A DNA stretch of 64,000 nt, taken from positions 2,039,501 through 2,103,500 of the forward strand of contig NZ_JANPVQ010000001.1 in NCBI RefSeq assembly GCF_026157105.1, read 5' to 3'. Of the stretch, positions 1-8,501 are shown in pieces. Each line of letters starts with the position of its first letter. Within the stretch, counting starts at the first letter, position 1. The stretch is from Sphingomicrobium marinum. GTDB taxonomy: Bacteria > Pseudomonadota > Alphaproteobacteria > Sphingomonadales > Sphingomonadaceae. The notes under the pieces were generated by a model, which saw nothing but the letters and a program-made list of their open reading frames with translations, was not told where the DNA came from and did no database searches. The position numbers were made by a program, and so were the translations under genes.

Positions 1-1037
1 CAACGCTTGAGCGATGCGCAGACGACCTCGGGGGTGAGTTGCTTGGCGTAGAGAAATTCGAAGCCGTACACGCTGTTGAGCTTGGTCTCGCCTTCGGTCA
101 GCCGCTGCTGGAATTCGTGCACGCCGGACCCGCCGACTTCGGCGACCGAAAAGGTGGCACCATACTGGTCCATGACCTCGCGGATGCGCTTGACAAAACG
201 GAAGGTCCCGGGGCCCGCCTGGTTGTGGATATTGTCCTGGAAATCATGGCTGCGCGCCTTCGACTTGTCGGGATCCGATGCGGGTGGATTATCGGTCAGC
301 GCCGAATCGTGGAACATGTGCAGGACAGCATCGATGCGAAAGCCATCGACACCGCGATCGAGCCAGAAGCGCGCCACCTCGATGATCTCGGCCTGCACTT
401 CTTCGCTATGCAGGTTGAGATCGGGCTGCTGCTTGAGAAAGTTGTGGAAGTAATATTGGCCGCGGCGCGGATCCCACGTCCATGCCGGGCCGCCGAAGAT
501 GGACTGCCAGTTATTGGGCGGCGATCCATCGGGTTTGGGGTCGGACCAGACGTACCAATCGGCCTTGGGATTGTCGCGGCTCTGCCTGCTCTCCTCGAAC
601 CAGCGATGCTGGTCGGAACTATGCGACCACACCTGGTCGATAATGACCTTAAGCCCCAGCGCATGCGCTTTTTCGACCAGCGCGTCGAAATCTTCGAGCG
701 TGCCGAAGATCGGATCGACATTGCGGAACTCGGCAACATCGTACCCGAAATCGAGCATGGGCGAGGTAAAGAAGGGCGAAATCCAGATCGCGTCCGCGCC
801 GAGCGTGGCGACATGGTCGAGCCGCTGGGTGATGCCCGGGAGGTCGCCGATCCCGTCGCCATTGCTGTCGGCGAAACTACGCGGATAGATCTGATAGATG
901 ACCGCGCCTTTCCACCAAGGCCTCTCTTCGGCAGGCATCTGCTGCTCGACGGCCTGAGGTGTCAGGTCGAGCGCTTCCTTGCTCGTCCCGTCACCGCCGC
1001 CACCGCGCTTGGTCTTGATCAGTTTAGACAGGCTCAT
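1..1037 (-). CDS. Alpha-glucosidase, GH13 family (3' part beyond window)
   Basis: This is the N-terminal ~345 residues of a GH13 alpha-glucosidase that would hydrolyse malto-oligosaccharides to glucose, probably in the cytoplasm or periplasm. The visible part starts MSLSKLIKTKRGG and has no clear signal peptide. It carries the NGDGIGDLPGI segment, a region-I variant (DQVWSHSS), the nucleophile region GFRIDAVLH and the acid/base region SVAEVGG. The region with the last catalytic Asp lies off the left edge. Its ATG overlaps the stop of the upstream alpha-amylase by 4 bp (ATGA), so it is the last gene seen of a TonB receptor-halogenase-amylase-glucosidase operon. The family call is firm; exact substrate length preference is inferred. 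Confidence 0.9.
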   Translation of the reverse strand, partial: MSLSKLIKTKRGGGGDGTSKEALDLTPQAVEQQMPAEERPWWKGAVIYQIYPRSFADSNGDGIGDLPGITQRLDHVATLGADAIWISPFFTSPMLDFGYDVAEFRNVDPIFGTLEDFDALVEKAHALGLKVIIDQVWSHSSDQHRWFEESRQSRDNPKADWYVWSDPKPDGSPPNNWQSIFGGPAWTWDPRRGQYYFHNFLKQQPDLNLHSEEVQAEIIEVARFWLDRGVDGFRIDAVLHMFHDSALTDNPPASDPDKSKARSHDFQDNIHNQAGPGTFRFVKRIREVMDQYGATFSVAEVGGSGVHEFQQRLTEGETKLNSVYGFEFLYAKQLTPEVVCASLKR

Positions 1038-2818
1038 TTGGCTTCGCACACCGCGTAGCTGAGCGGCGCCAGCGCGTAGGCCAGACTGCCGGGGGCGGAG
1101 GCCTGCGGGCTGCAATGGCCGGCCAGCGCATTGAATTCCATCGACCTGGTTTCAACCAGCACGTTACCGCTGATCGCCTCGGTCGAGGTGTTGAATAGCA
1201 GCACGATTTCCTTGCCGGTCACCGGATCGAAGCGCGACGCGGCGAACAGGCCGGGTTTGTCCTTGTAGGCGCGCGTCACCTGGTCACCCTTGGTGAAAGC
1301 AGGCGTCGAGGTGCGCATGTTGGCGAGCATCGCGATCTCGCGGTAGATCGGATGCGCGGTGTCGAAATTCTCGTCGGCAGTCGTCGCGTCGGTGCCGATC
1401 AGGTCGTTGTCGTTATATTCGTCCACCCGGCTTGCGAACATGTTCTCGCGCGCCATCTGGTCGTGACCGTCACCGACGAAGCCTTGTTCGTCGCCATAAT
1501 AGATGGTCGGTGCGCCGCGCAGCGTCAGCATCATGGCATGACCAAGCAACACGCGCTGCAACAGCTCGTCCTGGCTGATGCCGGGGCGGTCGGCTTTGAT
1601 CAGCGTCGAGAAACGACCCATGTCGTGGTTGCCAAGGAAGGTCGGCAGCGTCTTGGCCATCTGGTGACCGCCGGCATAGAGCGCGTCCATTTCGAACATG
1701 CGCGCGATCACCGCGGTCGGCGCATCCTGCCCGAGCAGTTCGCGGACGCTTTGCTGGAAGGCGAAGTCGAGCACCGCGGGAAAGCGGTCGCGGCGCGTGA
1801 ACATGGCGATGTAGCCAGGATTGCTATCGTCGCGGAACACTTCACCGAACTGCGTGAAATTGGGAATGCCGGCCGCTTCGGCGGTCACGGTCATTGCGGG
1901 CGCGAAATATTGCCAGAATTCAGGATTTACATGGCGCGCCGTATCGATGCGGAAACCGTCGACCCCGTACTTCTCGATCCAGCCCTTGAAGATTTCGATC
2001 ATGCCGCCGACGACCAACGGGTTTTCAGTCATCAGATCGTCCAGTCCGGCAAAGTCGCCGTAGAGGCTGTCTTCGCCGAAAAAGTCGGAATTTCCGCGGT
2101 TATGATAGTAGATCGGATCGTTGAGCCAGGCGGGGACCTTGACGTTCTTTTCGGCCTCGGGGACGACGACTTCATAGGCCCAATTCGGATTGGTGAGCTT
2201 CGCGAAATTATCGGCGGTCATGACCTGATCGCCTTCGAAACCCTCGTTGATCGGCGCGCCATCCGGACCGCCGCGCGTCGTATAGGGGTAATCGGCGATC
2301 GAGCGGTATGCATACTCGCCGCTTTTCGTCTGGATCACGTCGGCGGTGTGATTGGTGATGATGTCCATGTAGACTTTCATGCCGCGCGCATGCGCCGCGT
2401 CGACAAAGGCCTTGAACTCCTCATTGGTGCCGAAATGCGGGTCGATCGACGTGAAGTCGGTCACCCAATAGCCATGGTAGCCCGCGCTTTCCTGCCCGGT
2501 GTCGCCCTGCACCGGCTTGTTCTTGAAGATCGGCGCGAACCAGATGGCCGTAATCCCGAGACCCTCAAGATAATCGAGCCGCTTGGTCAGTCCGGCAAGG
2601 TCGCCGCCATTGTAAAAGCCGCGATGCGTCGGATCGAAGCCGTGATCGAGTTTGCCGCCGGAAAGGCCACCGCGATCATTGCTGGTGTCGCCATTCTCGA
2701 ACCGGTCGGGGAGGACGAAGTAGATCACCTCTTCCTCGGGCCCGCGTTGGCGGACTTCATCCTGCGCGAGGACGGGCGCCGCGGTGAGCGACAGCAAGGC
2801 AGCTAGCGTACGAAACAT
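1034..2818 (-). CDS. Secreted alpha-amylase, GH13 family
   Basis: This 594-residue GH13 enzyme is likely to cleave alpha-1,4-glucans or malto-oligosaccharides after they cross the outer membrane. The chosen ATG gives an N-terminal signal peptide (MFRTLAALLSLTAAPVLA, then QDE), and it overlaps the upstream halogenase stop by one base (TGATG), which suggests translational coupling. An upstream in-frame start 62 codons earlier would destroy the signal peptide. The GH13 regions are in order: DIITNH (I), GFRIDTARH with the nucleophile Asp (II), FGEVF with the acid Glu (III) and FLGNHD (IV). A C-terminal beta-domain follows. In the maltose locus the role is breakdown of glucan taken up by the TonB receptor. 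Confidence 0.93.
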   Translation of the reverse strand: MFRTLAALLSLTAAPVLAQDEVRQRGPEEEVIYFVLPDRFENGDTSNDRGGLSGGKLDHGFDPTHRGFYNGGDLAGLTKRLDYLEGLGITAIWFAPIFKNKPVQGDTGQESAGYHGYWVTDFTSIDPHFGTNEEFKAFVDAAHARGMKVYMDIITNHTADVIQTKSGEYAYRSIADYPYTTRGGPDGAPINEGFEGDQVMTADNFAKLTNPNWAYEVVVPEAEKNVKVPAWLNDPIYYHNRGNSDFFGEDSLYGDFAGLDDLMTENPLVVGGMIEIFKGWIEKYGVDGFRIDTARHVNPEFWQYFAPAMTVTAEAAGIPNFTQFGEVFRDDSNPGYIAMFTRRDRFPAVLDFAFQQSVRELLGQDAPTAVIARMFEMDALYAGGHQMAKTLPTFLGNHDMGRFSTLIKADRPGISQDELLQRVLLGHAMMLTLRGAPTIYYGDEQGFVGDGHDQMARENMFASRVDEYNDNDLIGTDATTADENFDTAHPIYREIAMLANMRTSTPAFTKGDQVTRAYKDKPGLFAASRFDPVTGKEIVLLFNTSTEAISGNVLVETRSMEFNALAGHCSPQASAPGSLAYALAPLSYAVCEAK

Positions 2819-4323
2819 CAGGCGGGCTCCTTCTGGGTAATCGAGGCGATAAATTCTTCGTGGGTCGGCAGCTTTTGCGCACGCGCGGCAAAGGCGCTCG
2901 AAATGATGTCGAGCAGCTTCATCAGCTCGCTTTCCTGGATCGGGTCGACCGTGGCGTGCCAGCTCTTGGGCTCGATGCCCTGGCCAAGGAAGAGCTGCTG
3001 CCAACCTTCTTCGGTGAAAAGCTCGTCATCGTCGCGGTGGATCGTGCCCGATTCTTCGAACAGTTCGACCTTCTCTGCGAGTGTCGCCGGGATATCCATC
3101 GCGCGGCAGGCATCCCAAAAGGGCTCGCCCTCGCGCTTGTTGAACTTGTAATGGCCGATCAGGAAGTCGCGGATGCGCTCCCATTCGATGCGCGTGAGCT
3201 CGTTATACTTGTCGCGCCGCCGCGTGTTGTCTTCGCCTCCAGGGAAAAGCTTGAGCAAGCGCTCCATGCCCGACTGGATGAGGTGGATCGACGTGGACTC
3301 GAGCGGCTCCATGAAGCCAGCGGCGAGGCCCAGCGCGACGACATTATGCGACCAGGCGTCTTCACGCCGACCGGTCGTGAACTTGATCAGCCGCGGATCG
3401 GCCTCGGGCTTACCCTCGAGGTTAGCAAGCAGCACGTCGCGCGCTTCGTCGTCGCCCATGAATTCGCTGCAGAAAACATGGCCGTTGCCGGTGCGATGCT
3501 GGAGCGGGATACGCCATTGCCAGCCTGCCTTATGCGCGATCGACTGCGTGTAGGGTCGGAAGGGTCCACCCTTGGCGCAGGGCGCCGCCCATGCGCGATC
3601 GCACTTGAGCCAGTGCGACCAGTCAGTGAAGGGGGTTTGGAGCGCGTCGCCAAGAAGCAGCGAGCGAAAGCCGGTGCAATCGATAAAGAAGTCGCCGTCG
3701 ACCCGCTCCCCGCCTTGCAGGACGAGCGCGGTAACATCGCCGCTCGACCCGTCCCGATCGACGCTGTCGATGAGCCCTTCGACCCGAACCGCACCGCCCG
3801 CTTCGGACTGCTGGCGCAGCATCTTGGCATACAGCGATGCATCGAAATGATAGGCCTGCACGAGATGCGGGATCGCACCGCCGCCGGCTTGCGGATGATA
3901 GCGCAGCGCGCGTGCCGCCGCTTCGTTGAAACTGAATGCGCCGAAATCGGCCCTGTGACCCAGCGCCTTGCCGCGCGCATAGGCATGACGGAACGGCGCG
4001 ATACCCACGGCGCGGCCTGCGACCCCGAAGGCATGCATGTAGGCGTCGTCCGGCTGGTGCCACCCAACGAATTCGATTCCGAGCTTGATCGACCCGTTGG
4101 TCGCGCGAAGGAACTGCGCCTCGTCAAGTTCGAGGATGCGATTGAGGTGGAGAATTTGCGGGATGGTCGCTTCGCCGACTCCGACTGCACCAATCGTTTC
4201 GGATTCCACCAGCGTGACCGTAACCGCCCGCCCCAAAACTTTCAGAAGCAGGGCTGCAGCCATCCATCCAGCGGTGCCTCCGCCGGCGATGACAATGCGC
4301 TGTGGTCGCTCCTCGCTCACCAA
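2818..4323 (-). CDS. Tryptophan-halogenase-like flavoprotein
   Basis: This 501-residue protein belongs to the FAD-dependent tryptophan halogenase family. It has an N-terminal dinucleotide-binding motif (IAGGGTAGWMAA) and the diagnostic WxWxIP motif seen as WQWRIPL at about residues 268-274. No halogenated product pathway is nearby. It sits between a TonB receptor and two amylase-family enzymes and is translationally coupled to the amylase. Halogenase homologues are common beside sugar TonB receptors in Caulobacter and sphingomonads, including the Caulobacter mal region, but their substrate there is not established to my knowledge. The family is certain, while halogenation in this setting is unproven. 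It could act on an indole or aromatic compound unrelated to sugar. Confidence 0.9.
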   Translation of the reverse strand: MVSEERPQRIVIAGGGTAGWMAAALLLKVLGRAVTVTLVESETIGAVGVGEATIPQILHLNRILELDEAQFLRATNGSIKLGIEFVGWHQPDDAYMHAFGVAGRAVGIAPFRHAYARGKALGHRADFGAFSFNEAAARALRYHPQAGGGAIPHLVQAYHFDASLYAKMLRQQSEAGGAVRVEGLIDSVDRDGSSGDVTALVLQGGERVDGDFFIDCTGFRSLLLGDALQTPFTDWSHWLKCDRAWAAPCAKGGPFRPYTQSIAHKAGWQWRIPLQHRTGNGHVFCSEFMGDDEARDVLLANLEGKPEADPRLIKFTTGRREDAWSHNVVALGLAAGFMEPLESTSIHLIQSGMERLLKLFPGGEDNTRRRDKYNELTRIEWERIRDFLIGHYKFNKREGEPFWDACRAMDIPATLAEKVELFEESGTIHRDDDELFTEEGWQQLFLGQGIEPKSWHATVDPIQESELMKLLDIISSAFAARAQKLPTHEEFIASITQKEPA

Positions 4324-4334
4324 TGGTTCGTATC

Positions 4335-4376
4335 AGAAAAAGAAGGCCGCCGGGACATGATTGCCCCGGCGGCCAT
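4335..4376 (-). terminator. Hairpin between TonB receptor gene and halogenase gene
   Basis: A perfect 10-bp stem (GGCCGCCGGG at 4345-4354 with CCCGGCGGCC at 4365-4374) lies 10 bases after the TonB receptor stop. Read on the minus strand it is followed by the T-rich tract TTCTTTTTC. This has the form of a rho-independent terminator, but genes of the same pathway continue downstream. It is therefore probably a partial terminator or mRNA-stabilising hairpin that keeps receptor mRNA above enzyme mRNA. Confidence 0.7.
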
Positions 4377-4384
4377 GCTTCTTA

Positions 4385-7210
4385 TCAGAACTTGTAGGTG
4401 AAGCCCGCGAGGAAGCGGCGACCGTAGATCTGATAGTCGAGGATCGAGAGCGGCTGATCCGGATCGGCGACCGAGGCAAAGCGCTCGTCCGTCAGGTTCT
4501 GGCCCTGCACGTAGAGCGAGAGGCCTTCGAGCGACGAACCTTCCTGGAAGTCGTAGCCGATCTGGGCATCGAAGATGGTTTCCCCGAGCGCTTCGCGGCG
4601 CGTCGGCGAGCCGCCGAAACCGGTGAAGTCGCCAAGGAAGCCCGACCGGTAACGCGCGCTGGCGCGAGCGTTGAAGCCAGCCTTCTCGAAGAAGGCGGTG
4701 CCGTTGGCGACCCACTCCGAATAGCCCGGGATGCGCACGCTATCGCCGTCGGCTTCATCGACCGAGGTCGAGGTGTAGCTGACGCCGCCCGTGATGCCGA
4801 AGCCCGAAAGCGCCGGGGTGAAGACGTCGAAGGGCAAGGTGCCCGCAGCTTCGATACCGTAGAGTTCACCGCCGCCGGTATTGGCCTTGGTCTGCAAGCG
4901 GCCGATGAGGCCGGCCGGCGAGGCGCCCGCGGGAAGCGGGAAGCCGGTATAATCGAAGTCGAAGATGATGTCGTCGGCGATGTAGCTTTCGATGTCCTTG
5001 TAGAAGGTTTGCAGCGCGATGTAGCCCGTCGAGCCGAAATATTTTTCGAACGTCAGGTCGACCGAGTTGGCTTCATAAGGACGCAGCGACGGGTTGCCGC
5101 CACCGCCATCGAGATAGGCGCCGCCATACAGCTCCTGGAACGGGCCGTTCTGGACGACGCTGTACCCGATCGCGACGCGCAGGTCGTCGAGACGCGGACG
5201 CATCTGCTCCTGGCGGAGCGAGAAACGCACCACGTAATCGCCCGGCAGGCGCGCGTTAAGATTCAGGCTCGGCAGCAGCTGGTGGTAGCTGTCGCCCGAT
5301 TCCACGTCGACGCGGGTGCCGTTGAGGAACGCGACGCCGGTCGAGGACTGATCGGTCCAGATCATGTGGACGCCGAAGTTACCCGTGAGGATCACATCGC
5401 CCAGTTCGGCATCGATATCGGCCTGGATATAGGCGGTCACGATGTCTTCCGAGACGGTGAAGGCCTTGGCCGGGATGTCGTTCGAGTCGTTGATCGTCTG
5501 CACCAGCACGCCGGAATCGATCAGGTCGCGCGGATCGTAGGTCACGATCGGCCCCAGACCCAGATAGGCCAGGTTGGTCGATTCGATCAGGAATTCGGAC
5601 GGGATCGGACGCGTGCGTACCGGATTGCCCATCCCGTCCTGGCCCAGTTCGAGGAAATACTCGTCGGGGGTCAGCGACTTGTCGCGGTCGGTGAGCGCGA
5701 TACCTGCCTTCAGCCCGCCAAGGAAGCCATGGTCGAATTCCTTGCCCAGCTCGGCACGGTACTGCTTGAGCTCGTCTTCGATGATGCGGTTGTTGTAGTA
5801 ACCGGCCTGCGTGCGCTGGCCGCCACCCCAACCGAGCGGATCGGTCAGCACGATCAGATTGGGATCCGAATAATCGAGCGTCGGCGTAAAGAAGAAGCCG
5901 GTCGTCGAGTTTTCGAACGCGATCGTGTCGGTGATGTCGCCCGCGGCAAAATCATCGCTGTCGGTGAACGGGCTGTCCCAGTTGAAGCCGGTACCCGAAT
6001 AGCTTTCGATCGACAATTCGTTGCGATCGGTGCGCGAATATCCGAAGTCGAGTTCGGCATAGAGACCGTCATCGTTGCTCCAGGCCAGGTTCACGCCGCC
6101 CGAATAGAGGTCTGCCTGACGGTTGAAGATATCGTTACGCACGACGCCCTGGACATTCTCATAAACGCCGCTGGTGTAGAAACCATCGGTGATCGTGTAG
6201 CTTCCGACATCGCCCGTCGTGCCGAACCAGCCGGCGATGGGGATTTCGATCCCGCGCTTGACCTGGTCATCGTCGAAATTCGAGTAGAAGCCATCGAGCG
6301 TCAGCATGAGATTGTCGGCCGGCTCGATCTGCACCGTGCCGTTGAGGCCGAGGCGCTTGAGGCCGGTCGAGGTGACGAAGCTCTTGGTGCCCCCCGGGAT
6401 CTGGGTGTCCCCACCGCGCGGATCATCGGGGAAGAAGAAGGCGCTGGAAATCGGCTGGTAGCCCCAGGCGTTGAACTCTTCGTTCTGGTACGGCTCGTCG
6501 AGATAGGCGACCGCAAGGCTCACGCCGACGCGGTCGTCGGCGAACTGGTCGATATAGGCCGCGCTGGCGCGCCAGCCGAGATCGGTCGAATCCGAATTGA
6601 GCGCGCCGATATCGGCATAGCTGCCGCGCGCACCGATCGCGATTACGCGCTGGCCGCTTTCGAGCGGACGCACGGTGCGGATATCGACGGTGCCGACAAG
6701 GCCCTGGCCGACGAGTTCGGCAGAAGGCGTCTTGTAGATCACCACCTGGTTGACGATTTCCGAGGGATACTGGTCGAATTCGACGCCGCGGTTGTCGCCC
6801 GTCGACGTCTGTTCGCGGCCATTGAGCAACGTGGTCGAGAAGTCGGGGCCGAAGCCGCGGATGGCGATGACATTGGCGCGGCCATTGAGGCGCTGCGAGG
6901 TCACACCGGGAAGACGCGCAATCGATTCACCGATCGAAGCGTCGGGCAGGCGGCCGATATCTTCGGCGCTGACCGATTCGACCAGCTGCTCCTGGTCGCG
7001 CTTGGTAATAACGGCGTTTTCGAGCGACGCGCGGAAACCGGTGATGACGATCGCATCGTCCGGCTGGCCGGGATCTTCCTCGTCGATGACCGGGCTACCG
7101 TCTTCGGGTGCGCCTTCCTGATCCTGTGCAAAGGCCGGGCTGGCCGTCATTGCCAGCGCAAACGCACTTACTGTCGCGGTAAATCGCGCATTGGTACCCA
7201 GTTTCCTCAT
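4385..7210 (-). CDS. TonB-dependent receptor (maltodextrin uptake, MalA-like)
   Basis: This 941-residue outer-membrane transporter would import malto-oligosaccharides using TonB energy. The chosen ATG follows a strong Shine-Dalgarno (GGAGGGG) and gives a signal peptide ending AFA|QD near residue 28. A TonB-box-like stretch (DAIVITGF) follows, then the plug domain with ARLPGVTSQRLNGRA and IRGFGPDFSTTLLNGRE, and a long beta-barrel ending in YKF, the expected C-terminal aromatic. Its neighbours are an amylase, a glucosidase, LacI and an SLC45-like symporter, the same set as the Caulobacter mal region (malA, malI, malY). This makes maltodextrin the most likely substrate. An operator-like palindrome lies about 106 bases upstream. 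Confidence 0.92.
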   Translation of the reverse strand: MRKLGTNARFTATVSAFALAMTASPAFAQDQEGAPEDGSPVIDEEDPGQPDDAIVITGFRASLENAVITKRDQEQLVESVSAEDIGRLPDASIGESIARLPGVTSQRLNGRANVIAIRGFGPDFSTTLLNGREQTSTGDNRGVEFDQYPSEIVNQVVIYKTPSAELVGQGLVGTVDIRTVRPLESGQRVIAIGARGSYADIGALNSDSTDLGWRASAAYIDQFADDRVGVSLAVAYLDEPYQNEEFNAWGYQPISSAFFFPDDPRGGDTQIPGGTKSFVTSTGLKRLGLNGTVQIEPADNLMLTLDGFYSNFDDDQVKRGIEIPIAGWFGTTGDVGSYTITDGFYTSGVYENVQGVVRNDIFNRQADLYSGGVNLAWSNDDGLYAELDFGYSRTDRNELSIESYSGTGFNWDSPFTDSDDFAAGDITDTIAFENSTTGFFFTPTLDYSDPNLIVLTDPLGWGGGQRTQAGYYNNRIIEDELKQYRAELGKEFDHGFLGGLKAGIALTDRDKSLTPDEYFLELGQDGMGNPVRTRPIPSEFLIESTNLAYLGLGPIVTYDPRDLIDSGVLVQTINDSNDIPAKAFTVSEDIVTAYIQADIDAELGDVILTGNFGVHMIWTDQSSTGVAFLNGTRVDVESGDSYHQLLPSLNLNARLPGDYVVRFSLRQEQMRPRLDDLRVAIGYSVVQNGPFQELYGGAYLDGGGGNPSLRPYEANSVDLTFEKYFGSTGYIALQTFYKDIESYIADDIIFDFDYTGFPLPAGASPAGLIGRLQTKANTGGGELYGIEAAGTLPFDVFTPALSGFGITGGVSYTSTSVDEADGDSVRIPGYSEWVANGTAFFEKAGFNARASARYRSGFLGDFTGFGGSPTRREALGETIFDAQIGYDFQEGSSLEGLSLYVQGQNLTDERFASVADPDQPLSILDYQIYGRRFLAGFTYKF

Positions 7211-7315
7211 GTGTTCCCCTCCGTGACATGTTGGCGCCCCCGTCCTTGGCCCCGGGTGACGCTTCGATGACATAGTATTGCCAAAGCTTTGACAGCGCGG
7301 AAGGGCATCGCGCTA

Positions 7316-7329
7316 TACATACGTATGCA
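7316..7329. promoter_or_regulatory. Candidate LacI-family operator 1
   Basis: The 14 bases TACATACGTATGCA contain the perfect 10-bp palindrome CATACGTATG with a central CG, typical of LacI-family operators. Read on the minus strand it is TGCATACGTATGTA, matching 12 of 14 positions of the second site at 8417-8430. It lies in the divergent region between the TonB receptor gene and the lacI gene, where it could control both. Confidence 0.65.
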
Positions 7330-7398
7330 GACCCACTAGGCTGCCGCTCAGAAGTACAAAGCGTGACTTTGGTGCAACGGAATCAAGCCTGATCGGTA

Positions 7399-8409
7399 AT
7401 GCAGAGAAAAGCGACCAGCTTCGATATTGCGGCGCTCGCGGGCGTGTCCCAGCCTACCGTCAGCCGCGCCTTGTCGGGCAACCCTTCGGTGTCGGACGAA
7501 ACCCGCGACAAGGTGCTGGCCGCCGCCAAGGAGCTCAACTACACGGTCGACCGCTATGCATCACGCTTGCGCAGCGGCCAATCGAAGACGCTGGCGCTGC
7601 TTTTCTTCGAAGATCCCACGCCCGACGATACGCTGATCAACCCCTTCTATCTGTCGATGGTCGGCGCGCTCACCCGCGCTTGCGCGAGCGCAGGGTACGA
7701 CCTCCTCATCAGCTTCCAGCAGCTCTCTGCCGACTGGCATGTCGATTACGAAGACAGCCGCAAGGCCGACGGCATCTTGCTGCTCGGCTATGGCAATTAC
7801 CTGCAGGCCAAGCCGCGGCTCGAACAACTGGTCAAGCAGGGCACGCATTTCGTGCGCTGGGGCGCGGTGGTCGAAGGCCAGATTGGTACGACGGTGGGCT
7901 CCAACAACCAGCACGGCGGCTACCTGGCCGGGCGCCATCTCGTCGACCGCGGGCGAAAGAAGATCGCCATGCTAGGCACGGCCAGGGATATTGCGCCTGA
8001 GTTTCTCGAACGCCGCAACGGACTTGCCAGAGCGCTCGCCGAAGACGGGCTCGAGATCGTCGCATCGATCGACGCGCTACCGACCGAAGAGGAAGGCGCC
8101 GCTGCCGCCAGGACGCTGCTTGGTTCGGGCAAGGACTTCGACGCCGTCTTTGCCGCGTCCGACCAGATTGCCATCGGCGCGATGCGCTATTTCAAGGAGC
8201 GCGGCATGACGGTGCCCGACGATGTCGCGATCGTCGGTTTTGACGACAGCCCGTCCGCGCGGCTGAGCGAGCCCGCGCTGACCAGCGTCAGCCAGGATGC
8301 CAAACGCGCGGCAGAAGCCTTGGTCGATACGCTGCTCGACAAGTTGCAGGACCGGGCACCCGATAGCGTGCTGTTGCCAGTGGAACTCAAGGTCCGCGCG
8401 TCTAGCTGA
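7399..8409 (+). CDS. LacI-family transcriptional regulator of the maltose locus
   Basis: This 336-residue LacI/GalR-family repressor has an N-terminal helix-turn-helix (SFDIAALAGVSQPTVSRAL, residues ~7-25) and a hinge ending near residue 60. A periplasmic-binding-protein-like effector domain follows, with SDQIAIGAMRYFKERG and the VAIVGFDDSP motif near the C terminus. It is transcribed divergently from the TonB receptor operon and directly upstream of the symporter gene. Two matching palindromes flank it at 7316-7329 and 8417-8430, which supports local control. By analogy with Caulobacter MalI the effector is maltose or a maltodextrin, but this is inferred from position. Confidence 0.92.
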   Translation: MQRKATSFDIAALAGVSQPTVSRALSGNPSVSDETRDKVLAAAKELNYTVDRYASRLRSGQSKTLALLFFEDPTPDDTLINPFYLSMVGALTRACASAGYDLLISFQQLSADWHVDYEDSRKADGILLLGYGNYLQAKPRLEQLVKQGTHFVRWGAVVEGQIGTTVGSNNQHGGYLAGRHLVDRGRKKIAMLGTARDIAPEFLERRNGLARALAEDGLEIVASIDALPTEEEGAAAARTLLGSGKDFDAVFAASDQIAIGAMRYFKERGMTVPDDVAIVGFDDSPSARLSEPALTSVSQDAKRAAEALVDTLLDKLQDRAPDSVLLPVELKVRASS

Positions 8410-8415
8410 CGCCTA

Positions 8416-8430
8416 CTGCATACGCATGCA
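8416..8430. promoter_or_regulatory. Candidate LacI-family operator 2
   Basis: CTGCATACGCATGCA lies just after the lacI stop and about 72 bases before the symporter start. The core TGCATACGCATGCA is an inverted repeat broken only by the pair flanking the central CG. It shares 13 of 15 bases with the reverse complement of the site upstream of the TonB receptor gene. A shared regulator for receptor and symporter is the simplest explanation. Confidence 0.65.
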
Positions 8431-8501
8431 TGCGTTCGCGCCATTGTCATTTGAAAGACCCTCTGCCAGCGTTTTCGCAGCATAGCCTTGGGAGGGGTGT
8501 G

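Noticed and set aside
39-2806. Long plus-strand frames opposite the glucosidase and amylase genes
   Set aside because: Antisense shadows typical of high-GC DNA; the minus strand has all GH13 motifs.
4361-7270. 969-codon plus-strand frame opposite the TonB receptor gene
   Set aside because: Despite its length it has no recognisable domain and mirrors the codon pattern of the receptor gene, which has a signal peptide, plug and barrel.
7211-7398. A sigma70 promoter for the TonB receptor operon
   Set aside because: No -35/-10 pair with acceptable spacing was clear by eye, so only the operator is annotated.
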